Assembly (NCBI RefSeq): GCF_030268205.1
Contig: NZ_BSQF01000001.1
Location: 230,649 to 294,648, forward strand
DNA: 64,000 nucleotides
Source of the DNA: Allomuricauda sp. NBRC 101325
Lineage (GTDB): Bacteria; Bacteroidota; Bacteroidia; Flavobacteriales; Flavobacteriaceae
Direction: 5' to 3'
The position numbers and the translations under genes were made by a program. The notes under the pieces are model-generated. The model made no database searches and was not told where the DNA came from. It saw only the letters and a program-made list of their open reading frames with translations. Positions within the stretch are counted from its first letter, which is position 1, and the number at the start of each line of letters is the position of its first letter. Shown piece by piece: positions 54,196-63,360 of this stretch.

Positions 54196-55956
54196 TTATT
54201 TGATGTTTAAGCTAAACGGCATTTTGGCCTGAATGCCCTTCTGCTCGCTGAATTGTTTAAACTCCTTTAAAATTTTGTAGGCCTCTGCCCCAATTTCTTC
54301 TTGAATCAAACTTTCACTGATTTTGGCTTTGGCGCCTCCCAAACTTTCCTGGAACTGTTCAAATCCAGATTTGTACTTGGGATACTTTTGAATGCTGTAA
54401 CTCCCTATATCGGCCATGTCGGCTGCCATGGCAATGGCATCGTCCAAGTTTCCGAGTTCATCCACCAGACCAAGCGCCTGGGCATCTATCCCACTCCAAA
54501 CGCGACCTTGGGCAATTTTATCAACTTCGGCCGTGCTCATGTTTCGGCCTTGGGCCACACGTTCCAAAAAGGTGTTATAAGTTTCCTCGATACTTTCCTG
54601 CATTTGAATACGGAAGGTATCGGTCATCGGTTCAAAAAAGGAATAATCCACTGAATTTTTGTTTGTTCCCACTTGTTCAGCATTCACTCCAATGTTCTCA
54701 GCTAGCTGGTTGATGTTGGGAATGGTTCCGAACACACCAATGGAACCTGTTATGGTGGTGGGTTCTGCTACAATTTTGTCACCACCGACCCCAATATAAT
54801 AACCACCCGATGCGGCTACATTTCCAAAGGAAACCACCAAGGGTTTATCTTTTTTGGCCAATTGAATTTCTCTCCAAATTATGTCGGACACCAAAGCATT
54901 GCCTCCTGGAGAGTCTACACGGAGTACAATGGCTTTAACTTTTTCGTTCTTGGCGGCCTTTTGTAAGGCATCAACAATTAGGCCTTGCCCAATGTAATCC
55001 TTACCACCCTCACCGAACAAAATTTCACCTTGGGCATAAATCACCGCAATCTTATCGGTTCCTGTTCTCAAATTCTTGTTTTTGGCCTTGTACATATAAT
55101 CGGTAAGGGACACATACTCCAATTCATCAGACTCGGCAAGCCCAATTTTTTCCTTTAATATGGATTCGTAGACATCGTAGTGAACGGCACCATCCAAAAG
55201 TCCAGAAGCAACAGCATAATTCGGGGTTCTTCCGCCAAGGGTGTCGGCAATTATATTCAAATCCGAAGTGGAAATTTTCCTTGATGTTGAAATATCATTG
55301 ATGAGCACATCCCAAATAGAAGTGATCAATTCCTTGATCTGGGTACGGTTTTCATCGCTCATGGTATTGGACAAAAAGGGCTCAACGGCACTTTTGTATT
55401 TTCCATGTCGAATCACTTCCATTTTGATTCCCGATTTTTCCTGTAGATCTTTATAATAAAGCACCTCACTGGCCAATCCTTTAAAATCCATGGTTCCCAC
55501 CGGGTTGATGTACACCTCATCGGCCACGCTGGCCAAGTAATAATCCTTTTGGGTATAAAAATCAGAATGGGCCGTAACAAACTTGCCCGAAGATTTAAAA
55601 TCTTCCAAAGCCTGACGTATTTCACTGGTCTGTGCAATCCCTGCTTGCAGAATGCCGGTTGTTATGCTTATTCCAGCAATATTTTCATCGGTCTTGGCCA
55701 CTTCAATGGCATGTAAAATTTCGTCCAACCCAAGTTCTTCTGCCCAAAAACTGGCAAAGGGGTCGGTATCATCTTGTCCTGTATAATCCAAAACAGGTGC
55801 CACAAAACTTAGCTCAAGCACACTGTTATTTTTCACAACCACTCCATCTTCCATATTGCCTATCAGCATCATAAAGATGAAAAACATGCCCACAACGATC
55901 ATAAATGCCACAAGGCTCCCCAAAATAGAGGCAAGTAGGTTTCTCAAAAACTTCAT
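54196..55956 (-). CDS. sppA: Signal peptide peptidase SppA, 67K type
   Basis: 586 residues, tandem S49 domains anchored by an N-terminal helix (about 10-32). The Ser/Lys dyad is split between the repeats as in E. coli: lysine K188 in KYKSAVEPF and serine S383 in NVAASGGYY. Degrades cleaved signal peptides in the membrane. First gene of sppA-yhhQ-(asmA). Confidence 0.92.
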   Translation of the reverse strand: MKFLRNLLASILGSLVAFMIVVGMFFIFMMLIGNMEDGVVVKNNSVLELSFVAPVLDYTGQDDTDPFASFWAEELGLDEILHAIEVAKTDENIAGISITTGILQAGIAQTSEIRQALEDFKSSGKFVTAHSDFYTQKDYYLASVADEVYINPVGTMDFKGLASEVLYYKDLQEKSGIKMEVIRHGKYKSAVEPFLSNTMSDENRTQIKELITSIWDVLINDISTSRKISTSDLNIIADTLGGRTPNYAVASGLLDGAVHYDVYESILKEKIGLAESDELEYVSLTDYMYKAKNKNLRTGTDKIAVIYAQGEILFGEGGKDYIGQGLIVDALQKAAKNEKVKAIVLRVDSPGGNALVSDIIWREIQLAKKDKPLVVSFGNVAASGGYYIGVGGDKIVAEPTTITGSIGVFGTIPNINQLAENIGVNAEQVGTNKNSVDYSFFEPMTDTFRIQMQESIEETYNTFLERVAQGRNMSTAEVDKIAQGRVWSGIDAQALGLVDELGNLDDAIAMAADMADIGSYSIQKYPKYKSGFEQFQESLGGAKAKISESLIQEEIGAEAYKILKEFKQFSEQKGIQAKMPFSLNIK

Positions 55957-55977
55957 TCAATAAAATTTAATACACTT

Positions 55978-55985
55978 CAAATATA
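55978..55985 (-). promoter_or_regulatory. -7 element (TATATTTG) of sppA
   Basis: Fits TAnnTTTG, 21 nt before the sppA ATG; the divergent folK-dNK gene starts at 56026. Confidence 0.45.
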
Positions 55986-56025
55986 ACCATTGTAGTATTG
56001 TTTTGTTTATTTTGTCTATTCGATT

Positions 56026-57171
56026 ATGGTAAGAAAACATAAGGTATATCTTTCTTTGGGAAGCAATATGGGCAACCGTTTGTCCACCCTTCAAAAGGCT
56101 ATTTTTCGCATTCAGAAGGAGGTGGGACAAGTATTGGACATTTCCAAGGTGTATGAAAACCCGGCCGTGGGTTTTGAAGGGGATGATTTTTTGAATATTG
56201 TGATTTCCCTTTTGACCGAATTAAAACCATCGGCCCTGTTGGATTCTTTATTGCAGATTGAAACTGATTTCGGCAGAACAAGAAGTGCGGATGAAGGCTA
56301 CAGTTCCCGAACCTTGGATATCGATATTATTTATTACGGCAACGAGGTATTGAACGAGGATCATTTGGTGGTGCCCCACCCTCAAATGCAACACCGCAAT
56401 TTTGTATTGAAGCCGTTGAGCGATATTGCGCCTCAGTTTTATCACCCCGTTTTGGGAAAGGACACTCGGAACTTGCTCCAAGAATGTAAGGATAGAAGTC
56501 AGCTTACCAAAACCCACCATAAATTGTTCAAGGACAGAACCGGATTGTTTACCCAACTACAACTCATTGCCATTGAAGGGAATATCGGGGCTGGAAAAAC
56601 AACGCTTTCCAAAATGATCTCGAACGACTTTAATGCCAAATTGGTTTTGGAACGTTTTGCGGACAACCCCTTTTTGCCCAAATTTTATGAAGACCAATCT
56701 AGATATGCATTTCCTTTAGAAATGTCCTTTTTGGCGGACCGCTACCAACAATTTATGGACGACACCTCCCAGTTCGACCTTTTCAAAAGTTTCATGGTAA
56801 GTGATTATGACATTTTCAAGTCGCTCATATTTGCCAAGATTACCTTACAAAAAGAGGAATACAACCTATACCGAAAGGTTTTTAATTTTATGTACAAGGA
56901 GGTAAAAAAACCTGAAATTTATCTTTATCTCTATCAAAATACAGAACGGTTGCTTTTCAATATTAAAAAAAGAGGAAGGGATTACGAGCAGAAAATAGAC
57001 CCTATGTATCTAGAAAAAATCAACAGGGGCTATCTGGATTTCATTAAGAGCCATCCCAGTCAGAATAGCATAATCATTGATATTAGTGAGCTTGATTTTG
57101 TGCAAAATCCTGCCGATTACGAACATATTTTACAGCAGTTGGAAAACAATATATTAACTACAATCATTTAA
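56026..57171 (+). CDS. FolK-deoxynucleoside kinase fusion
   Basis: 381 residues with two enzymes. Residues 1-160 are HPPK (FolK), which pyrophosphorylates hydroxymethyl-dihydropterin for folate synthesis: LSLGSNMGNR at 9-18, and SRTLDIDII at 94-102 with metal ligands D98 and D100. Residues 180-381 are a deoxynucleoside kinase: P-loop EGNIGAGKTT at 184-193, ERFADNPFLPKFY near 213, and RGRDYEQ in the lid near 315. The usual DRS-type triplet is less clear than in the stand-alone dNK at 8.9 kb. The fusion joins folate and dNTP supply. Confidence 0.9.
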   Translation: MVRKHKVYLSLGSNMGNRLSTLQKAIFRIQKEVGQVLDISKVYENPAVGFEGDDFLNIVISLLTELKPSALLDSLLQIETDFGRTRSADEGYSSRTLDIDIIYYGNEVLNEDHLVVPHPQMQHRNFVLKPLSDIAPQFYHPVLGKDTRNLLQECKDRSQLTKTHHKLFKDRTGLFTQLQLIAIEGNIGAGKTTLSKMISNDFNAKLVLERFADNPFLPKFYEDQSRYAFPLEMSFLADRYQQFMDDTSQFDLFKSFMVSDYDIFKSLIFAKITLQKEEYNLYRKVFNFMYKEVKKPEIYLYLYQNTERLLFNIKKRGRDYEQKIDPMYLEKINRGYLDFIKSHPSQNSIIIDISELDFVQNPADYEHILQQLENNILTTII

Positions 57172-57263
57172 CAGAATTATTGTAAAATGTTTGGATATAA
57201 CGAATGGTTTTATTTTATTAGCACCCTCGATTCGAGAAACTAACTAACTCAGATTTTATATAT

Positions 57264-57287
57264 GGCCCTGTTGATCAGGGCCTTTTT
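57264..57287 (+). terminator. Terminator of folK-dNK
   Basis: GGCCCTG-TTGAT-CAGGGCC followed by TTTTT. Confidence 0.85.
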
Positions 57288-57292
57288 ATTTG

Positions 57293-57826
57293 TCAGGAAT
57301 TGAGTTTTGACCAAAGATCCCACACCACTACCCCGGCACTTACCGAAATATTCAAGGAATGCTTTGTGCCGAATTGGGGAATCTCTAAAACCACATCACT
57401 GGCACTAACCACTTCTTGGGCAACACCTTTGACTTCATTTCCAAAGATCAGGGCGATGGTTTTAGTTGGTTCCGGTTTAAAATTGTTGAGCATAACGGCA
57501 TTTTCGGCTTGCTCCACCGAAACAATCTGAACGCCTTTTTGTTTTAATTCCTCAACCAACTCCATTGTATTTTTTTTGTATTCCCAATCCACACTTTCGG
57601 TGGCACCCAAGGCAGTTTTTCTAATGTCCTTGTGCGGCGGTGTTGCCGTAATGCCACAGAGATAGATTTTCTCCACCAGAAAAGCATCAGCTGTTCTAAA
57701 TACCGAACCAATATTGTTCAAGGATCGGATATTGTCCAAAATAATGATAATAGGGTTTTTTTCTGCCTGTTTAAACTCTTCAACATCCAATCGTTCCAGC
57801 TCGCTATTCTCCAGTTTTCTACTCAT
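57293..57826 (-). CDS. TrmH/SpoU-family RNA methyltransferase
   Basis: 177 residues, SPOUT fold. NIGSVFRTADAF near 36 (motif 1), LIFGNEVKGV near 127 (motif 2) and IPQFGTKHSLNISVSAGVV near 149 (motif 3, knot and SAM binding). No N-terminal substrate-binding domain, so closer to TrmL/TrmH small forms; probably 2'-O-methylation of a tRNA or rRNA ribose. Target not known. Confidence 0.87.
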   Translation of the reverse strand: MSRKLENSELERLDVEEFKQAEKNPIIIILDNIRSLNNIGSVFRTADAFLVEKIYLCGITATPPHKDIRKTALGATESVDWEYKKNTMELVEELKQKGVQIVSVEQAENAVMLNNFKPEPTKTIALIFGNEVKGVAQEVVSASDVVLEIPQFGTKHSLNISVSAGVVVWDLWSKLNS

Positions 57827-57943
57827 TTTTTAAACATTGAGGGTAAAATATCAACAATTATTTTTGGTGGAAGATGAAAACGATATATTCGTTTTTCCCA
57901 TTTATCGGGCAAAAATAAAAGAAATATCCGCTAGGGAATGTCA

Positions 57944-57961
57944 TTCCTGTGAAAACAGGAA
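57944..57961. repeat. Small intergenic hairpin (TTCCTGT-GAAA-ACAGGAA)
   Basis: Exact 7-bp arms around a GAAA tetraloop, 23 bp before the composite hairpin. Likely part of the same intergenic repeat. Confidence 0.6.
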
Positions 57962-57984
57962 TCCATTCAACAGAATAAAATAGA

Positions 57985-58044
57985 TTCCGCATCTAGCTTC
58001 GACTTCCTGCCTGCCGCAGGCGGGCGCTCAGCAGCCGTGCGGAA
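57985..58044 (+). repeat. Expanded REP-like hairpin, copy 9
   Basis: Outer arms TTCCGCA (57985-57991) and TGCGGAA (58038-58044). Inside, GCT-T-CG-ACT and CG-CTC-AGC repeat the core design of the other copies, with a second hairpin (CCTGCCTGCCGCAGGCGGG) inserted in the loop. Lies between the RNA methyltransferase and mutS genes. Confidence 0.65.
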
Positions 58045-58086
58045 TGACAATATGCTAATTATTGTTTAACGACTAAAGAGTTTGCT

Positions 58087-60708
58087 TTGGCAGCCAATAA
58101 CAAAACAAAGAAGGTTACTCCTTTAATGCAGCAGTACAACACAATCAAGACCAAACATCCTGATGCCTTGTTGTTGTTCCGAGTGGGAGATTTTTACGAA
58201 ACCTTTGGCGATGATGCCGTGAAGGCAGCCAAAATATTGGGGATAATTCTCACCCACCGTAACAATGGCGGAGATAAAACAGAGTTGGCAGGTTTTCCAC
58301 ATCATTCGTTGAACACCTATTTACCTAAATTGGTTAAAGCAGGTCAGCGTGTGGCCATTTGTGACCAACTGGAAGACCCAAAACAAACCAAAAGTATTGT
58401 AAAGCGTGGGGTAACCGAATTGGTAACTCCAGGTGTAGCCTTGAACGATGATATTCTTTCGGCCAAGAGCAATAATTTTTTAAGTGCAGTTCATTTTGGA
58501 AGGACCAAATTGGGGGTTTCTTTTTTGGATATATCCACAGGGGAGTTTTTAACCGCTGAAGGTTCATCGGAACAGGTGGATAAATTGCTTCAGAATTTTT
58601 CACCCAATGAAATTTTGGTTTCCAAAAAACATAAAAAGGAGTTCATGGAACTTTTTGGAAATCAATTGCACAGTTTCTTTTTAGAGGATTGGATTTTTCA
58701 AGAGGATTATGCCCAAGAAAGTCTGAACAATCATTTTGGGACTAAAACCCTTAAGGGTTTTGGAATTGACCATCTCAACCATGGTATTATCGCATCGGGA
58801 GCGATTTTGTATTACCTCTCCGAAACCCAGCATAGCCGATTACAGCACATCAACAATATTCAACGTATTGCGGAAGAGGAATATGTGTGGATGGACCGTT
58901 TTACCATCCGTAATTTGGAATTGTACCATTCGCCCCACCAAAATGCCGTGACCTTATTGGATATTATCGACAATACCCTTTCTCCCATGGGGGGACGCAT
59001 GTTGAAACGTTGGCTGGCACTTCCTTTAAAGAATAAAGACAAAATTCAGCAACGTCATGAGGTGGTGGCCTATTTGAAAGAGGAAACGCAACAGCTTGAA
59101 AAAGCACAACATTGGATCAAGCCTATGGGCGACTTGGAACGTTTGATCTCCAAATTGGCCACGGGAAAAATCAATCCAAGAGAGGTGGTTCAACTTAAAA
59201 ATTCCTTGGAAGCCCTAGTTCCCATAAAAATATTGGCTCAGGAAAGCAGCAATAGCTCTCTTCAACAAATCGGACAGAATTTGGATGCCTGTGAAGTGCT
59301 TCGCTCCAAAATTAAAGAGGTGTTGAACGAGGAAGCGCCCATCAACATTGCCAAAGGCAACACCATTGCCAAGGGCTATTCCGAAGAATTGGACGAATTG
59401 CGCAATTTGGCCTTTTCAGGAAAGGATTATTTGGATAAAATGTTGGAGCGTGAAACGGAGCAAACTGGAATCACTTCTTTGAAAATTGCATCCAACAATG
59501 TTTTTGGCTACTATATCGAGGTTCGAAATACGCATAAAGATAAAGTCCCAGAAACTTGGATTCGAAAACAGACATTGGTAAATGCCGAACGCTATATTAC
59601 CGAAGAATTAAAAGAATACGAATCCAAAATATTAGGTGCAGAGGAACGCATTTACAATTTGGAACAGCAACTTTTTGAGCAGTTAATGGTGTGGATGCAG
59701 GAATATATATCCCCAGTGCAGCGTAATGCCAACCTTATTGCGCAATTGGATTGCTTGTGTGGGTTTGCACAATTGGCCAAAGAAAACAATTATGTGCAAC
59801 CTTTGGTTGATGATTCTACAGCGCTTAACATTAAAGACGGAAGGCACCCTGTAATCGAGAAACAACTTCCGCTTGGAGAAAGCTATGTAACCAATGATGT
59901 GACCCTCAATCGAGAGGAGCAACAGATTATTATGATCACGGGCCCCAACATGAGTGGTAAGTCGGCTCTATTACGACAAACCGCTTTAATTGTGTTGTTG
60001 GCACAAATGGGAAGTTTTGTTCCTGCTTCGGAAGCACAAATTGGGTTGGTTGACAAAATATTTACACGCGTTGGCGCCAGTGATAACATTTCGATGGGCG
60101 AATCGACCTTTATGGTTGAAATGAACGAAACTGCCTCTATTTTGAACAATCTTTCGGAACGTAGTTTGGTACTATTGGATGAAATTGGAAGGGGAACCAG
60201 CACCTATGATGGAATTTCCATCGCTTGGGCGATTTCGGAATATTTGCATGAACATCCAGCTCGGGCCAAAACCCTTTTTGCGACCCATTATCACGAGCTC
60301 AATGAAATGACCAGTACGTTTTCGCGAATTAAAAACTTTAATGTTTCGGTAAAGGAATTGGAAGACAATGTACTTTTTCTCCGAAAATTAACTCCCGGTG
60401 GCAGTGAGCATAGTTTTGGAATCCATGTGGCAAAAATGGCGGGAATGCCCCAACAGGTAATCCAGAAAGCGAACAAAATCTTGAAAAAGCTGGAAAAATC
60501 CCATTCCAGCGAAGAGATGACAGGCAAGCTTCAAGCCTCACAAAGTGAAATGCAATTGAGTTTCTTTAATTTGGACGACCCCTTGTTAGAGGAAATCAAA
60601 GAGGAAATTTTGCACTTGGACATTGATACTCTGACACCTGTGGAGGCTTTGATGAAATTGAACGAGATCAAAAGATTGTTGGGCAAAAAGAAAAAGGCGA
60701 CTTCCTGA
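58087..60708 (+). CDS. mutS: DNA mismatch repair protein MutS
   Basis: 873 residues. Mismatch-reading motif F36-Y37-E38 in [12 protein letters not shown], Walker A GPNMSGKS at 619-626, Walker B with [14 protein letters not shown] near 697, HYHELNEMT signature near 738, and the C-terminal dimer region. Start is TTG (58087); no ATG fits the conserved N-terminus ([11 protein letters not shown]). Monocistronic; tRNA genes follow. Confidence 0.96.
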   Translation: MAANNKTKKVTPLMQQYNTIKTKHPDALLLFRVGDFYETFGDDAVKAAKILGIILTHRNNGGDKTELAGFPHHSLNTYLPKLVKAGQRVAICDQLEDPKQTKSIVKRGVTELVTPGVALNDDILSAKSNNFLSAVHFGRTKLGVSFLDISTGEFLTAEGSSEQVDKLLQNFSPNEILVSKKHKKEFMELFGNQLHSFFLEDWIFQEDYAQESLNNHFGTKTLKGFGIDHLNHGIIASGAILYYLSETQHSRLQHINNIQRIAEEEYVWMDRFTIRNLELYHSPHQNAVTLLDIIDNTLSPMGGRMLKRWLALPLKNKDKIQQRHEVVAYLKEETQQLEKAQHWIKPMGDLERLISKLATGKINPREVVQLKNSLEALVPIKILAQESSNSSLQQIGQNLDACEVLRSKIKEVLNEEAPINIAKGNTIAKGYSEELDELRNLAFSGKDYLDKMLERETEQTGITSLKIASNNVFGYYIEVRNTHKDKVPETWIRKQTLVNAERYITEELKEYESKILGAEERIYNLEQQLFEQLMVWMQEYISPVQRNANLIAQLDCLCGFAQLAKENNYVQPLVDDSTALNIKDGRHPVIEKQLPLGESYVTNDVTLNREEQQIIMITGPNMSGKSALLRQTALIVLLAQMGSFVPASEAQIGLVDKIFTRVGASDNISMGESTFMVEMNETASILNNLSERSLVLLDEIGRGTSTYDGISIAWAISEYLHEHPARAKTLFATHYHELNEMTSTFSRIKNFNVSVKELEDNVLFLRKLTPGGSEHSFGIHVAKMAGMPQQVIQKANKILKKLEKSHSSEEMTGKLQASQSEMQLSFFNLDDPLLEEIKEEILHLDIDTLTPVEALMKLNEIKRLLGKKKKATS

Positions 60709-60738
60709 AAAAATTCTTTTTTGTTTAAAGAAATGTAT

Positions 60739-60746
60739 TAAATTTG
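60739..60746 (+). promoter_or_regulatory. -7 element (TAAATTTG) of the tRNA genes
   Basis: Matches TAnnTTTG, 38 nt before the mature tRNA-Gly 5' end. A TTG 15 bp upstream is closer than the usual 19-21 bp. Confidence 0.55.
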
Positions 60747-60783
60747 CATCCGCGCTTGGGAAAAGTGCAATGTTCTTTAAAAT

Positions 60784-60856
60784 GCGAAAATAGCTCAGTT
60801 GGTAGAGCATCACCTTGCCAAGGTGGAGGTCGCGGGTTCGAATCCCGTTTTTCGCT
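60784..60856 (+). tRNA. tRNA-Gly (GCC)
   Basis: Acceptor arms GCGAAAA and TTTTCGC, D-arm AGCTCAGTTGGTAGAGC, anticodon loop TTGCCAA with GCC at 60817-60819, T-loop TTCGAAT. 73 nt; CCA is not encoded. Confidence 0.95.
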
Positions 60857-60860
60857 CGAA

Positions 60861-60887
60861 AAAAAACGCTGCTTGCAGCGTTTTTTT
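60861..60887 (+). terminator. Hairpin between the two tRNA genes
   Basis: AAAAAACGCTGC-TT-GCAGCGTTTTTT, a strong terminator shape, so tRNA-Leu may need readthrough or its own promoter. Confidence 0.8.
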
Positions 60888-60898
60888 GTTTAAGTCCT

Positions 60899-60983
60899 GC
60901 TCGAGTGGTGGAATTGGTAGACACGCCGGACTTAAAATCCTGTGGGCACTATGCCCGTGCGGGTTCAAGTCCCGCCTCGAGTA
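60899..60983 (+). tRNA. tRNA-Leu (TAA)
   Basis: Acceptor arms GCTCGAG and CTCGAGT (G.T first pair), loop CTTAAAA with anticodon TAA at 60933-60935, long variable arm TGGGCACTATGCCCG, T-loop TTCAAGT. 85 nt; CCA not encoded. Confidence 0.94.
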
Positions 60984-60984
60984 C

Positions 60985-61024
60985 AAAAATCCCTTTTAAC
61001 TTATTGGTTATCAGGGGTTTTTTT
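60985..61024 (+). terminator. Terminator after tRNA-Leu
   Basis: AAAAATCCC and GGGGTTTTT pair (one G.T) around a long loop, followed by TTT. The rest, to 61119, shows nothing I can support. Confidence 0.6.
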
Positions 61025-61119
61025 GTTTCTATTTCTAAATACCCCTAAGACCTTTAATAGTACAATCACCAAGCTTCAAAATAATTCTTTAAATTCATAA
61101 AGGGTTTATTTTCAAAGGA

Positions 61120-63360
61120 ATGGTTCAAATATTATTAAAATACAAGTATAGCTTTCTTTTACTTTTAATTGTTTTGACCCTTTGGGCAGTTTCTCTATTA
61201 CCTTCGATTAAAATAAATACAGATTTCTCCCAATTTCTACCCGGCAACGATCCAGAGTATGTGTATTACCAAAGTGTGAAATCCCAATTAAAGGACGACC
61301 ATGCTCTTTTAATTTTTGGAATAGAACATACGGAAACCATCTATGAAAAAAAGTTCTTAAACCATGTTGATTCCTTTGTTAACGACCTAAAAAGCATCGA
61401 TGGAAGAAATAACATCCGCTCACTTACAAATCTTGCGTACCCAATAAAAATACCCATGGGACTTGTTTGGATTCCGTATCTCGACCAAAACCAAGATCTA
61501 CAGACCCAAAAAAAGAGGGTTGACCGTGATTATTTATTTACCAAAAACTTTATAAACGAGAAGGGCAATGTTCTTTTCATCTATTTTGAACTGGAAGAAC
61601 CTTCGAATGATGCATTGGTGGAACAAACCCTGAATTCAATCGACTCAATTGTAAACACAAATGAAAACTTGTCCATTCACCAATGGGGAAAGACCTATCT
61701 ACAAAAGGAACTAAATGAGATCACAAAACGTGAAACCCAAAAAATTACGCTCTGGGCCTTTTTGTTTTTGGCACTGACACTACTATTTATTTTCCGAAAG
61801 TTACAGGCAGTTCTTTATTCCCTGATACTTGTTTGTATATCCCTGTTCCTTTTTATGGGGGGAATGGTACTTTTCAACAAGCCTTTCAATATTATGTCCA
61901 ATTTGTTCCCCACCATTGTGCTTATTGTCGGCATCTCGGATATCATACATCTATCCATTAAATTCAACCATGAAATAAAATTTGGACATGATTCAAAAAC
62001 TGCTTTTAAACTTGCCTTAAAAGAAATAAGCTGGGCACTTTTTATCACCTCCTTCACAACCGCCATCGGTTTTTTTATTTTGAGAATATCGCCAATGCAG
62101 GTACTAAGGGAATTTGGACTTCAGGCTGGAATCGCTGTAATTCTCACCTTTTTAATTACCCTGCTTTTGGCCCCAACCTATTTTTCAGGTTCCAGGAGCC
62201 ACCAAAGATTTTTGTTGCGTACGGGGTTTTCAAGATTTACCTACCAATTGCTCCATTATTTTCAAAGACTTCATGAAAAACCAAAATTGGTCTTTTCACT
62301 AACCGGGCTTCTGGTATTGGTGTCCCTTTTCGGAGTTTTCTCGATAAACACCAACAACATCCAGTATTCCATCCCTAAAAACAGTGATTTAAAATCGGAT
62401 CATACATTTTTTGAAAACCAGATGGGCGGTTCCCGATCTTTTGAAATGCTTTTGGAATCAAAAAACGATATCTCATTGGACAATCCAGAACTCCTACGGC
62501 AATTGGAAAAAGTACATACTTATTTGACTGGCATCCCATATTTGGACCGAGTAAAATCCCCTGTCATCCTTTATAAAATGATGCAGGAAGCCTATTTACC
62601 GACTTTGAAATTCAACACCGAATTGAATCTCACTAACGAGGCAATTGAGGATTACAACAAGAGCATCAATCGCTTGTCTTCCACCAATTATTTGATGAAT
62701 AAGGAAAGGACATTGTTTAAAATCAATGCGCAAATGAAGGATTTTGGCAGGCATGAAGTTACCGCCAAAACAAAGGAAATACTTGAAAACAGTCTGCAAT
62801 TGATAGACACCTCAAAAGTATCGCTACGCATTTCGGGAATGGACCATTTGTTCGACCGAGCCCATGAAAAGCGTATTTCAGAAATGGTGGAAGGGCTTAT
62901 GCTCGCTCTAATTTTGGTCGCCGTGGTATTGGGCTTTATTTTTAAAAAATGGAGCTATACCTTGCTGGCGTTGCTTTTGAATCTTCTTCCCATCATTATA
63001 GGTGCGGGAATATTGGGATTTACCCAATTGGAATTGCGGGCCGGTTCATCCATCATCTTTACCATAGCTTTTGTAATCGCCGTTGATGACACCATTCATC
63101 TATTGAGCAAATACCAATGGGAACGAAAAAAAGGAGCATCGGTTGATGTAGCTCTAAACACTGCATTTGCCCAATGTGGCAAGGCCATTATAGCGACCAC
63201 AATTATTTTACTGGGCGGTTTTTCCATTTTAATGCTCTCCAGCTATAATGAAATGTTCACTTTTGGTTTGTTAATGACCTTGATATTGGTCATCACTCTG
63301 TTAGTCGACCTCATATTGGCACCCGTGCTAATCAAAACCCTGTTTAAAAAGCATCTTTAA
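61120..63360 (+). CDS. RND superfamily (MMPL-like) membrane exporter
   Basis: 746 residues with 12 predicted helices in two related halves. The TM4-type motif occurs in both: VGISDIIHLS near 268 and IAVDDTIHLLSKY near 653, each with the Asp and His used for proton relay. Two large periplasmic loops (about 35-205 and 425-590) lie after TM1 and TM7. No partner fusion protein is adjacent. Similar proteins export lipids, hopanoids or sterols; the cargo here is unknown. Its 3' end overlaps the P450 gene by 17 bp on the opposite strand. Confidence 0.85.
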   Translation: MVQILLKYKYSFLLLLIVLTLWAVSLLPSIKINTDFSQFLPGNDPEYVYYQSVKSQLKDDHALLIFGIEHTETIYEKKFLNHVDSFVNDLKSIDGRNNIRSLTNLAYPIKIPMGLVWIPYLDQNQDLQTQKKRVDRDYLFTKNFINEKGNVLFIYFELEEPSNDALVEQTLNSIDSIVNTNENLSIHQWGKTYLQKELNEITKRETQKITLWAFLFLALTLLFIFRKLQAVLYSLILVCISLFLFMGGMVLFNKPFNIMSNLFPTIVLIVGISDIIHLSIKFNHEIKFGHDSKTAFKLALKEISWALFITSFTTAIGFFILRISPMQVLREFGLQAGIAVILTFLITLLLAPTYFSGSRSHQRFLLRTGFSRFTYQLLHYFQRLHEKPKLVFSLTGLLVLVSLFGVFSINTNNIQYSIPKNSDLKSDHTFFENQMGGSRSFEMLLESKNDISLDNPELLRQLEKVHTYLTGIPYLDRVKSPVILYKMMQEAYLPTLKFNTELNLTNEAIEDYNKSINRLSSTNYLMNKERTLFKINAQMKDFGRHEVTAKTKEILENSLQLIDTSKVSLRISGMDHLFDRAHEKRISEMVEGLMLALILVAVVLGFIFKKWSYTLLALLLNLLPIIIGAGILGFTQLELRAGSSIIFTIAFVIAVDDTIHLLSKYQWERKKGASVDVALNTAFAQCGKAIIATTIILLGGFSILMLSSYNEMFTFGLLMTLILVITLLVDLILAPVLIKTLFKKHL

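Noticed and set aside
57187-57243. 18-codon frame after folK-dNK
   Set aside because: Too short, no promoter or initiation signal, and directly before a terminator; more likely untranslated 3' sequence.
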